This document shows, one piece after another, positions 38,139-50,300 of a stretch of 64,000 nucleotides of DNA (its first letter is position 1; the number at the start of each line of letters is the position of its first letter). The notes beneath the pieces are model-generated. The model was not told the origin of the DNA and did no database searches. It saw only the letters and a list, made by a program, of their open reading frames with translations. Both the position numbers and the translations under genes were made by a program. Origin of the DNA: Istiophorus platypterus (lineage: Eukaryota; Chordata; Actinopteri; Istiophoriformes; Istiophoridae); contig CM029124.1 in the NCBI GenBank assembly GCA_016859345.1, forward strand, positions 15,446,480 to 15,510,479, in the 5' to 3' direction.

Positions 38139-38340
38139 AGAAAATCACCAGAGTTTTAGTCTGGTATTTACCAATGTGTCTGTAGCCAAGATAAGAGTTT
38201 TTACAAAACCTGGTTTGCTTTAGCCCAAGTCTTTTGTAAGGGAGTTATGGAGCTGAAAATGACTAATGTGATAACTTTTGCCTGTAGGCCTACAGGTGTA
38301 TCCCTGATAATGTAAGGCACCTCTGCCTTTAGAGACCAAG

Positions 38341-41300
38341 ATGACTGAAGTCCAGGCCACAGTGGAATTCTCTGTGGAGCTCCACAAGTTCTACAATGTG
38401 GACTTGTTCCAAAGAGGGTGAGTATTGTCTCATTGGTTCTATTTACCTGATAATATCTTCCTTTTTTGGCTTGTGTTTCTAGCAGGAGGCAGTTTATTGA
38501 TGCTTTAGCAAAGATATTTCTTTCCCTTTCTTTCCCTTCTTTAGTAGATTATATTAAATATATGTTTAAGTTTACCTTTTTCTGTGTCTGTGTCATGATC
38601 TTCTCCCACATGACACAGTAAATGTCAGATCCAAGGTTAAATTTTTACAGTAACTGGCCAGTGATTCTAAAAAGTGCCCAGTAATGAATCAAGATGATTT
38701 TAAGAAAAGTGGTCTGAACTGCAGTGAAGTGTACCACATGGGAACATGTGCGGAGGAGCTCATCTTTTCTGACTCACTGAATTTAAATTTGCATCTGTAG
38801 TGCTACAGGGATAGAAAATTTTTAAACTATCTGTTAATTGAAACATGATTATCTATGTCTTAGGGAGCTTTATACAGCATACTGTACGTAATCATAACTG
38901 TATAAATACTGTCAAACAAAATATGAATAAACAAACAAAACAAATGCAACAAAAAAATGACAAAAATCTTGCAGTGGTTTTGTGGTGAGCTAATACTGAA
39001 AGAATAATTAACTGAAGTACAACAAATGGAACATATTTGGGTAATCTGTCTTATTCAGAACTCTGTCCTATGTTTCCTGTCATTATGCCAAATTAGAAAT
39101 AATGCATCCCATCAATTATATGATTCCAAATTTTAATAGCTCTATCAGTCTTTTGTACAGCAGCGGTGTACTGATACTTCACTGTGCTGAGATCAAATTC
39201 CCAGTCTATTCTCCCAGCTCATCACTGCTTTAAGAGCTCAGGTTTACTACATGAGTGACTGCAAAAGAAAGTGCTCATTATTCATTTAAGAAAGGTGTAG
39301 TGTCATTTTACACGTAGAGGCATTTGTAGCTAACCTGTGTGTTTTGTTCCCCTTTCACAGAGCCTCTAATGATGCTTTTGACCAAAATGATAGTGCTAGT
39401 TTTTCATTCGAGTGTTCTTTTTTTAAACATGTCTGTATTTTCAGGTTCTACCAGATTCGTGCCAGTCTGAAGGTGCCACCACGGGTCCCACACAAGGTTG
39501 AGACCAGTCTACTTCACCCAGGAGGTAAATAAATTTTTGAAGATGTTTGCAGTATAAACTGTTTTTTTATTACAATACTTTGGGCCCTATTACGATCGCA
39601 CAAGAACAACAACAATTGGAAAGTGGCACGTCCTGGGTGCACAGACTGTGTGGCCATCTCAGGCACACCAGCTATTTTGATAAATGTAGGTGTAGCAGTG
39701 CGAAGGGCTAATAGGCTGGCCGAGGTGACATAAAAATTGTAGGCTGGCCTGATTAATAAATTCACTCTTAGCCAGACACCTTACTGGTCTCATGACTCTG
39801 AATCAGCTGTGCCAAATCATAGTGACACATGAAGACAACAGCTCAATGAATTTAAAGAGGCTTCTCCAAGAAGTCATGTATAGTATTGTATGGTGAAAGC
39901 TCTTCTGTATTCTACCTGGTACCCTGTCTGGATTCGATTGGTCAGTTCTAAGCCGTGCCCTGTTCCCCTCAATTCTCCAACTAAACTCATTAAAATAATA
40001 TTTCAACTAGAAAATGCACTTAGTAGTACGCAGACCTCCACTAAGGCCAATGTCAAAGGACATGCACCAGACATCAGAGGAAAAAAAAAAGAAATTCATA
40101 GAAGATAATCCAGCTCTGCCTAAAAAATGAATGGGTTCTTCCCTGGCCCACACCCCATCCATTCACCAAGTTTGGTGCAGATTGGTTCAGTACTTTTTGC
40201 ATAGTCTTGCTGACCAATAAACAAACAAACAAACAAGGATGATCACTTAACCTCCTTGGTGGTGGGAATAAGCTGTAGTATCCATAAAGTAATGCACTGT
40301 TTCTTCTATTATCAGAGGGGTGGTTGTTTCACTGTAGATTCACGTGACACTTATTAAATCATACTAATACTTCTGAATTTCATTTAAGCTCCGAAATATT
40401 AGTGCTATTTCAGGGAAAATAGTTATTATAGCTGGTAGGACTGCCACTGCCAACATGAAACTTCATGATATAGTCCCAAATTCCCTCCACTACTCAGGCC
40501 CCGAAATATTAGGTACTGTATCCGTAGGTGGCTCTGTAATGATCAAGTTTGTGTTTTGGTGCATATCTGAAAAACATAGCCTAGAGTCTCATTATCTCTT
40601 CATGTGGATCTCTCGAGTCATCTGCATCATTGTTCCCCTGGTCCTCAGCTCTAAATAGTATGAAATTATCTCCATTTTCTTAATAGACCTCTTTCAACAT
40701 CTTCTCAGCAACAGCTTACAAATTTTGAACAAGATCATCAACGGGCTTTGCTGATCTTAACTTGTTAAAGAAATTTCAATATATTAACCTGTTTCAATTA
40801 AAAAAGCTAATGAATCTTCATCGGCTCAGCCTTCTGAACGACTGGGGAATGGTCTTCCACACTGTTGCATCAGAGAAAATACCAAAGCCAGCTTTTGTTA
40901 TTTAAAAATAAATAAATAAATAAAGTGTGATGTTTTCAAATATCAGCGATTATCCAAGTTGTTGCTCCTTATCCCATTTGACTCCAGTGACTGGAATGAC
41001 CAGGGTCTTCCAAATCGAAATCATTAGTTTCCATTACCAGATCTCAAATCTCTAAATTGCCTCAAATTGCAAAAAAGTACACATTGATCCCAAGTAGCAA
41101 ATAGTGCAGAGGTAAGACATTTGTCTCTCAAACCTTTTGAAGGTTCAAATACTTATGGGGGTGTTGTAAATTGTTTTAAATCTTCAAATTTGAGCTAGTG
41201 TTCATAGTGTGAATTTTGCAAAATCATCGACACCGCTTTAACATGGTATAAATTTGAAGCATAAAACCAACACTTTTATTTGTTAAGGGTCCAAGCAGCA

Positions 41301-44300
41301 AAACTGTGGGAGCCCTATTGTTCCAGTCATTAAGACCAGACTCGCTTTCAAATGATTGATGAATACAGAGAGGTACATTTGAAAAAAATCCTCTGAATCT
41401 AAAAATCTGAATTTCATGTCAGTTGTTTGAAAACATCAAAACCAGGCAAAAATTTAGAAAATAAATATAAATGAATGAATGAATGCAGATCATTACATTA
41501 CATTATTATCATTACATTAAAACAAATACACTTTATTTAAATCCAAAATTACATGTAATTTGTTTAAAAAATCCAGACCATGCCAAACCTTTAACAATTG
41601 AATACATTCATGAATAGACAGATAATTGTACATGCATATGATTTCATTGGTGAAACATTTAAGACCAGACTAATTTTCCACAAATGGATGAATACAGACA
41701 ATTACATACATTTAAGAACTCAATTCATTTCCATTTTAAAATATGTAAATCAAATAGTGCTAAAATTATACAAATCACGTACCTAAACTGTAAAATGTAA
41801 TCAATTCATAATTTATGCTGAATGTCAAAAAACTTGTGGATACATGCACTCAGCACTGACTTTACCAGTAACTGAGTAATAAGGAGTTTGTTTCCCAATC
41901 TAAAGGTTGAGATTCTAACCCTGTCTCTGCCTTACTTCACCTGGTCTTAATGTGAGAACTTCAAATTCTTAGGGTAACTGTTTCTCACTATTTAAGCTTG
42001 TATTTGTTTAAAAAAACACATACACACTTCCTAAACAAATAAATAAGAAACAAGGATCGAAAATGCTCCAATCTGTGGGTCCCCTATAACTGACACTTTA
42101 ATATTTATATTTGGATCTGAAAGACCCATCTAGATTTCTCTCAAACTTTGAACTATCAGCCATGTGTAACACCTGACACACAGTATTAATGGTTCTATAC
42201 CTGGTCACAACACCAGATCATATGTTTCTAAAGGTTGATTTACTTAGTTCACACACGGCTAATCATTTTTGGTTTCTGTCCAGGCTCTGATCTGGCATTT
42301 CCTGCTTCAGTCCAAGATGATATTATCAGCAGCAAAACTTTCCAAATCCTGTACAAGAATGAAGAGGTTGTGGTCAACGATGTCCTCCTCTTCAAAGTGA
42401 TGATGCTTCTAGATGAGAAGAAGGTAAAGTTAAGACGGAGGTGGTGATATTTTTTTACATAATGCCTCTGGTCTCTGCACACGTGGTCAAAGTTGACATA
42501 CATTAAAAGCCAGGCCAGTTGAGTTTGTTTGACAGCAACATTTTGGAGACAAAGTGTTTTTTGTTTTTTTTTAACCCAAACCTGTATATCTGTCAGGACA
42601 AATATCTTTGTCAAAATTGCTTCTACTTAATTTTTTGTGGTGCTCAGCTGTTTACTCACCTTAAAAGCCCTGTTTTAAGGGTTATGTTCCCCTGTTCTAA
42701 TGGGGCACTTCTGAGTATTTCTAACAGCCTGCTTGTCCTCAGGGCATGGTAACATCAGCCAGTAGTTTGAAAATATGTTAGGCTTATTAGAGATGATAAC
42801 ATCAAATAAAAGTAAAACCTTGGTGTGTATTAGAGATCTTGCAGATCAGCTTGTGTAATCCTTGTTTTTACACACACGCTCTAAATTTGGCCCTCTCTAC
42901 TGTTTTTCATTATCCTCAGGTGGAAGAGTCCCTAAATGACATGGACTTCCAGCTCTTCTTGGATTTATATTTCACAGATGGTGATTACACGTAGGTGTTG
43001 AAATATTTTAACTACATGTACATGTGTTAGTGTTTGTGAATTTGATATTTGCATCTCTTATACAAATGCAATACCAATAAGGTCTTCTGTGTCTTCCTTA
43101 TTTAATTTCCACAGGCCAGATGATCCGAGCTCTTTACAGAATATCAGTGGCCGCACACTTCGTTTGCACTTTAGCCTTCAGCAAGGCATCCACCAACACA
43201 TCAATGTCATGTTTGACTACTTCCACCTGTCTGTCATCTCTGTAGCCATCCATGCCTCCCTAGTGGCACTACATCAGCCCCTTATCAGGTCAGACTACCA
43301 CCTAACCCAAGAAAACATTTGGACACTCAAAGAAGAGAGCCATGCTTGTTATACATTCATACACAGGTGTTGGAACTCTTACAAAAATCTCCATCCTGTT
43401 ATTTACTATTGTTTGTGGTAGTTTTCAGAACAAACCTTTTTACCCACTCTACACAACAAATTTAAGATTGCAGTTGAAGTAAACTACATAGCTGTGGAAT
43501 TTAACCTCACATTCCTGTACAACAGTGAATGAGAAGTAGAAGAAACCTGTTTAAAAGTATTGCATTCAATTCTTGTGGCGATGAGCTGAATTTGACTTCC
43601 CTCCATGTGTTTACCTAGTTTTCCTCGGCCAGTGAAAACCACATGGCTGAACCGCAACGCTCCAGCACAGAGCAAAGACTCAGTCATCCCACCTCTGGAG
43701 AATGTGGTGTTTGGCAGCAGTTATGTCAAGCAAGTATCATCAGATGTAAGTGAAGCCCCTTTATAGAAAAGGTTGTGTCTTTGGTAATCTTCTTTTTTTA
43801 ATTTAATAAATTAAGACCTGATAAAAAACAAATGACACAAACCTAATATTCCTTTTATGAGTGAGAACTAAAGATGGAAAAAAAGGTTCTGGTATTCTTT
43901 GAGCAAGAATGCCTGCCAGTTATACAGGCTTTTATTATTACATTGACATGACAGTTCTACACCTCAGGTAGAATGGTTTGTTACATTCACTGCATTTGAA
44001 GAATGGAGAGATGTGTCAGGCTGTTGACAGATAGGGCAGAAAAAGTGGAAACTATCAGACCACTGTCACATTTGGCCAGGAATAATTGGCCTCTCCTGAC
44101 AGAGAAAGGTGGCCAGCTGGAGCTGCCCTTGAGATGCAGTGGAGTGAATGTACCAGAGGTATTCAGACAGAACAGAGGCAATGTCCCTCATCACTCCTTG
44201 ATGCATCACTAAGGGGCAGCTTAGGAATACCAACCCATCCACCACTTTACAGTTCACTACAGGGATCTGTGCAGAAGCAACTATAAAGCATTGTCGTGTA

Positions 44301-47300
44301 GATATTGCATGGGAAATAAATGGCTGGAAATAACTGGATGGTTATTCTGTTATGATTTATCGGGCTGTAGTGGTGAATGTAATACCAGTGTAATGAGGCT
44401 CACAGTGTGTAAGTGGCATTCATCTTTTAACCAGTGTCCTCTCTATTTACTCTATAGATGAATTCTATGGTTATGCCGCTAAAGGTACAGTGCTGAATAC
44501 CTAAAAAAAAAATGAACAGTACTTTAGTTACTGGATCTCAATAAACTAAGCTACACTAACCAGTAGTTTCTCCCTAATTTCATTTTATAGCCATTGACCT
44601 GTAGATTTAATGCAGAACATTTAATTTGAAAACCAAATCTTAAAGTAAATTGGCAAAAACCTTGCAGATTGTGTTACTGTGTCTGAGAGTTTTTCTTTTC
44701 TCATAGCACTGGCTGAAAATCAAATGTTTAAAGATGCTAGACTGTCAATTACAGCAGTAGTGTTTTTTTTACAGAATTAAATCACCTATTACCTCTTCTC
44801 TGTGTCCCCTGTGGTCCCTCAGGGCAGGACATTCCTGGTATCTGACCAGTGTCTGCAACATGCCTTCAGTCTGCACCAAAACCTCTGCTCTACTCTCCTA
44901 CTCGCCTACCAGGGCCTCTTTGGCTACTTCACCTCTATTACCAAGGATCTGCCCTCCTCCCATCGTATGGAACTAGGTATACTGCATTGTGGCTTCACAT
45001 CAACTCATGTTAGACTTTGGGGTTACATAGGTAGTAAAGCAATGTAATCCCACTTCTTAAAATATGGCTCTGCACAGTCTTTACTTTTTCTTTTTTTTTT
45101 TTTTTTACATACAAGCACTTAAAAGAAACAAGTATTACAAGTATTCTGATTCATTTTTTTTTTGTTTTGGATGGATTTTTGTTGTTTTGTCTTTCCAGCG
45201 TGTGGTTACTCTTATATTGCAAGTTTGTTATGTTCTCATGTCATTTCACCTGATATCTACACGTTAACATATTCTACCCTTTAAACAACCTACGTAAACA
45301 GCAACCCATAGTTCATTAGACTAGAAATCATACTTGCATTCAATAGATATGTCTATGTCTAGAAGACTAAAGCCAATTGGTAACAGCTCCCGAACACAAC
45401 TCATCATTGTACCATGGCTCACCAAAATTAATCCACACTAGTGGAAAAATATTAACCCATCCCAGAGGACCAACTAATAAAAAGGTTAAATATACTATAT
45501 GTGCAATTTTACTAGCCAAGCCCAGCATGCAAGTCCTATATGAGAGAGTACTCAGAAGACCCTATCCCCGAAGTCAAAGGCACGTCTACATAGGTATGTC
45601 CCAACCCTTACAGCACCTCAAATCAGCCTGCCTTTCTCTCCCTTTTCTTCTTACTCCAGTTTCCTTCCTGTAGAAAAACCATGTCCTCTCTATATCCCAC
45701 TTACCAGAGACAATATACTTAAACTGCTGTCACGTCATCTTTCCATCATTCTATATATACTAAATCTTTCTTCCATCTTTATGGCTGGCCTTGTTCAAAG
45801 AGTCCTGTTAACACTGTTGAACTTTAGAGTTTGTAGGTGGTCTCTTATCATTTCATACTGTATAAAAAGTACTTTCTTACACCAATGCTGTCTTACACTT
45901 CTTCCTCACTCAACCTGTTTTGCAGGTTCATCTTAAAACCTTCAGCATGATTATTTAATAAGTTATGAAAGTTAATCTTATTAATGCTTTTCCTCCTGCT
46001 TCCTCAGAGCAACTTGACTTAGAGGCCCGTCTCACTGACTTATGTGAACAAGTTAAGGTAAGATTTGTTTAGTGCTTACTCAGGAAGCAATTACGCAAAA
46101 AGCTTGGCACATTATTAAATTGTTGTTTAGCTTATGTGGCAGGAGGGGTAAACTGAAACTATTGCATGGCAAAGTGAAAAATTTGCATTGGTTGAATTTG
46201 TCTCTGACTGGGGGTAATGAGTGTGAAGTCCTGACTTACTGGAAGTGTGCTATTCGTTGCTATTTGTTTGACTGTGTATAGTTTGCATGTGTGGCACCTT
46301 ATGCTTTGACCATTACCAAAAAATAAATAAATAAAATTTAGTCTTGCTGCATATAAGAAGGAAATCATAATCAGGAAGGAATAAAGATTGTGTAGTATTT
46401 TATTGCACCTAGGGATGTACTTTTTGGAGGATATTGAAGTTGAACTATTTTGAATAGTATTATGTATTAGTGAATTGCAGAAAGCTTAACCAGATTTAGT
46501 GATGAGCATCCTTTATTTATAGTTGCCACGTGACTTAAGGTGTGTCAGCAAATTATTGAGATGCCATTGAATCCTCTGTCACTAGAAAGTTTTATGAGCA
46601 GACTGGCAAATGTTGAGATGTTGCTTCACAGTTGGTAGAATGGCATTTAAAACATTTCATAATTGTGTTGATGAAATAACTATTATAGCAGATCTTTCTT
46701 TCTGTAAAGTAAAGCCCTCTTACATAGAGCTGCCAGTGTTCTCCATGCTGATGTTAGGGAAATATGCTTAATGGAGCCCTCTAGTGATTGTCTTTGTACT
46801 TTTAGCAAAAAGCAGAGTCCCCTGATGAGCTAGCAGAACTGGTTAATATGAACCTGGCTCAGCTCTGCTCTCTGCTCATGGCCCTTTGGGGACAGTTCCT
46901 AGAAGTGGTGTCCTTGCAGGAGCATGTTGCTGCCCTACTAGCTATGGAGCACCATACACTAAGAGTGAGTCCCATTTTCCTTAATGATCTACGGATTTAA
47001 ATGTCTGAGTAGTTATCTTCGAGTGACGATAATCCTTTTTTGATCTAGTAACTTGTCCAAAACTATACTTAAAACTGTGAGTAATACTGTTGACTGAATC
47101 TTGACTGAATCTTGACTCTATTTTCTGTAACATGGTGCTGTTACAGGTGAGGCGGTTTGCTGAGGCTTTCTTTTGTCTTGAACATCCTAGACAGTCTGCA
47201 TTGGCCTATCAGGAACTACAGTAAGTTGCAGTGGCATGGATTGTAAAATATAGTGTTGCTCGTGTCAAGCCTGTGCTAGTAGTTACTGGCCTGAAATACT

Positions 47301-50300
47301 ATAGCCCGAGTATCAAAAACCCTGACTCTTTCTTTTTTTTTTCTGGTTCGCTCTTTGGCTCTCTTACTTAACTGGACCCCCAATTAGTGCTCACAGTCAC
47401 CAGCAGATGACTAATGCTATCAAAAACTCCAGCTACTTCCTGTCATTGCCTCCACTTCCAGTGGAATGTGCGGACCTGGATGGTGATGTTAGCTCTCTGC
47501 CGATCATCTTTGAGGATAGATACCTGGATTCTATAACTGAAGGTCAGTAACATAGTATTATTGTTTTACTAGATGTACAGGCATTAGGCTCACTAATGAC
47601 TGATTTTTTTTTCCTCTTTTATGTTCAACCTGGTTTGAATGTGAAGATCGTGATGGACCCTGGCTGGGCATGCATAATACAAGGATTGGCTCAGTGTCCA
47701 GTAAAACCGACAAGTCCAACTCCAAGGACTGCAGTGCAGCAGCCAGTCCCATACCTGAATCTCGATGTGCCTCTATGGATAACACCTTGCCAGAAAACTA
47801 TGATGCACCACCTAAGTCCAAAGGCAAGTCAGTCAAACTAAAGAAAAATTCAAAGATTGAAAACTCCAAGAAGTTGATAAGAGAGGGTTCTAAGGACTCT
47901 GTAGTTCTAGTGGGCTATAAGAACCTCAAAGCTCCTTATAGTGACCCCAGCACAAAATACAAGGAAGGGGAAGCTCCCCTAATCAAAGATGAGGAACGGG
48001 ATACCTTACAGGGGGACTCAAGTAGTCTTTTGAGGACTAACACCAATTCTTCTTTTGATTTTGGTGCCACAGCAGCACAATCTGGGGACAGTGCTGTTGA
48101 GTTTGCTGCAGATGACAATACAACTGCTGCTGCTGGCCAAAAAGGTTTCTTCAAAAATCCTACAAACATGGACATACTAAATAGTCCTCAGGCGGGTACT
48201 GGGGCTATCACTACATGCAACCAACCACTTCACAGAGATGAACAAGCTGACCATGGTAGCCAAAAGCAGCCACAGTTGTCTGGTGGGCTGAAACAAATTG
48301 AGGTGAAACCAAGTAACAAGGACCCATACAAAGGGGATAAAGTAACGGTTCTTCTCCCATGTGAGACTGATGGAATTCTAAGTAATAATATTCCTGAGAT
48401 AACCCAGACAGACCTCTGTGACTCACAACAGTCTGTGGTGGACTCAGTATTTGAAAGGCCAGCTAAAGAAGCAACACAGCGTATCCAGTCCTGTCTGGTG
48501 TCAGTACAGGTAAAGAGTGATTGTATCAGGCTGCCAGATGGAGGAGCCCCTAGTGCCTCGTCTCGCCTCTCAGACTCTGGCATAGAAAGTGAGCCCAGCT
48601 CCTTTGCCACTCAGCTTGTTCCAGGACTGCAGACCTGTGTGGGGCCAGGAGCTGTTGAATCAATTGCTGCTACCATACAGCCTGAGAGGCCCCTTTTGAG
48701 TACTGCACCAAGGCCTGTTCAGCAAAGCACTGTGCAGAGGCCCAGTGGAGAAATTCTTTACCCAGAAAACACCAGTGCTGTCAGTGGAGTCCAATCCTCT
48801 CTGACATCCATCAATTCTTTGCCCTCAGATGATGAGGGGGAAGGTTCCTCTAGGGGCTCCAGTGGAGCTGAAGTCCGAGGCAGGAAGTCCAGCGTGTTAG
48901 TACAAGAACAGAGTGTAGTCTTCTCTGGGGATATTACTAAAAGACCTGCCATTGCTGCTGCCAGCACCCCTGACATGGGTGAGGGCGATTCCCAACTTGC
49001 AAAACCTGCCTTTAACTTGGAAACAGATCCAAAATTAAGAGGTATTTCTGAACTTGGACTAGAGGGAGCCGCTGGTTCTGGGACTTCTAAAGAGTCACGT
49101 AGTGAACCCCATACTGCATGTCCCTCCAGTAACTCTGCCACCAGTAGCACTGACCTGGTAAAACGTGGGATGGTAGAGAACTACTTTGGCTCATGCTCTA
49201 GCACAGATGTGTCAGAGATCAGCCCTGTAGAAACATCTGCTATCACACTAGGAATTCAGACAGGACCACCGGCTGAGGAGGATGAGGATGAGACAGAGCA
49301 TGAGATGATAGAGAATGGTTACTATGAGGAAGGTGATGGCTATGCTTTTGTGAATGGTGTTGCTGATGAGGAGCGAACTGGGGATGGGGACGCAGCCAGT
49401 CAAGAGACGAGTCTTCTCTTTGAACAGCTTGGCATTGGCTACCTCCATGAAACAAAGGATCTATCAAAAGCTCCTATCTGCTCCAACCTAGCCTCCAGCA
49501 GTGTTGGCTATAGCTTGGGAAGACCTCCCTGTTCCTCTATCTCCTTTTCCTCTAGCCTGCGGTGGTATGAATGTGCACCCACACCACAGATGAAAGCGTG
49601 AGTCGTCTTGCAAAATTCTTCTCAAATCCCACTACACTTTATGCAAATCACTGTCTGGTTCCACACATTATAAATTAATATTCATCAACCTATCATATTA
49701 TGACTGTGCAGGTTCGTCAGGGCCAAGGGAGAAATGAAGCAGCTAAGGCTACCTGGTTTCTTGTACAGTGAGGTGCCTGAGCTGGCATCGACTGTGCCCT
49801 ATTTCAGCTTGGAGGAAGATGAAAGCTGTGAAGAAGGCATCCATCTCATAGTCTGTGTGCATGGCCTGGATGGTAGGAAACTGTAAATTATTTTGTTTAT
49901 ATTCTTTCAGGATTCAAAAATCACATTGATCTCATGCTTACTTTCACTTTCATGCTGCAGGTAACAGTGCGGATTTGAGACTAGTGAAGACTTACTTGGA
50001 GCTTGGACTGCCTGGGGCTCGTATAGACTTCCTAATGTCTGAGAGAAACCAGGTGAGTGGATTCTGCTGTTCTCTAAAATCGCTATTATACAACTTTTAC
50101 ATTGAAGTGACTGGGGAAATGGGTAAAGTTGGGTTAATCCATAAAGGTCCCTGAGCCTGTTTATGATGAGCTAACAAAACTAAGTGAATCAGAAGCTTTT
50201 TCATTCATTTAATATTCTTTTCATCTACAGAATGACACCTTTGCTGATTTTGAGTCAATGACAGACCGATTGCTGGATGAAATCGTACAATATATTCAGA

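Larger units (their letters stand above)
39525..42283 (+). other. fam135a intron with interspersed-repeat remnants
   Basis: 2.76 kb intron that looks different from its neighbours. It carries two or three stretches resembling common fish interspersed repeats (listed separately) and several short tetranucleotide tracts: AAAC near 40218, AAAT near 40908 and AATG near 41472. No coding exon was found. Confidence 0.5.

Noticed and set aside
43987..44286. Overlapping ORFs on both strands in a fam135a intron.
   Set aside because: They fall between coding exons 43619-43745 and 44823-44976, which join in frame; no homology is recognised.
48230..49150. Long minus-strand ORFs of 126 and 130 codons.
   Set aside because: They are antisense shadows of the large fam135a exon.
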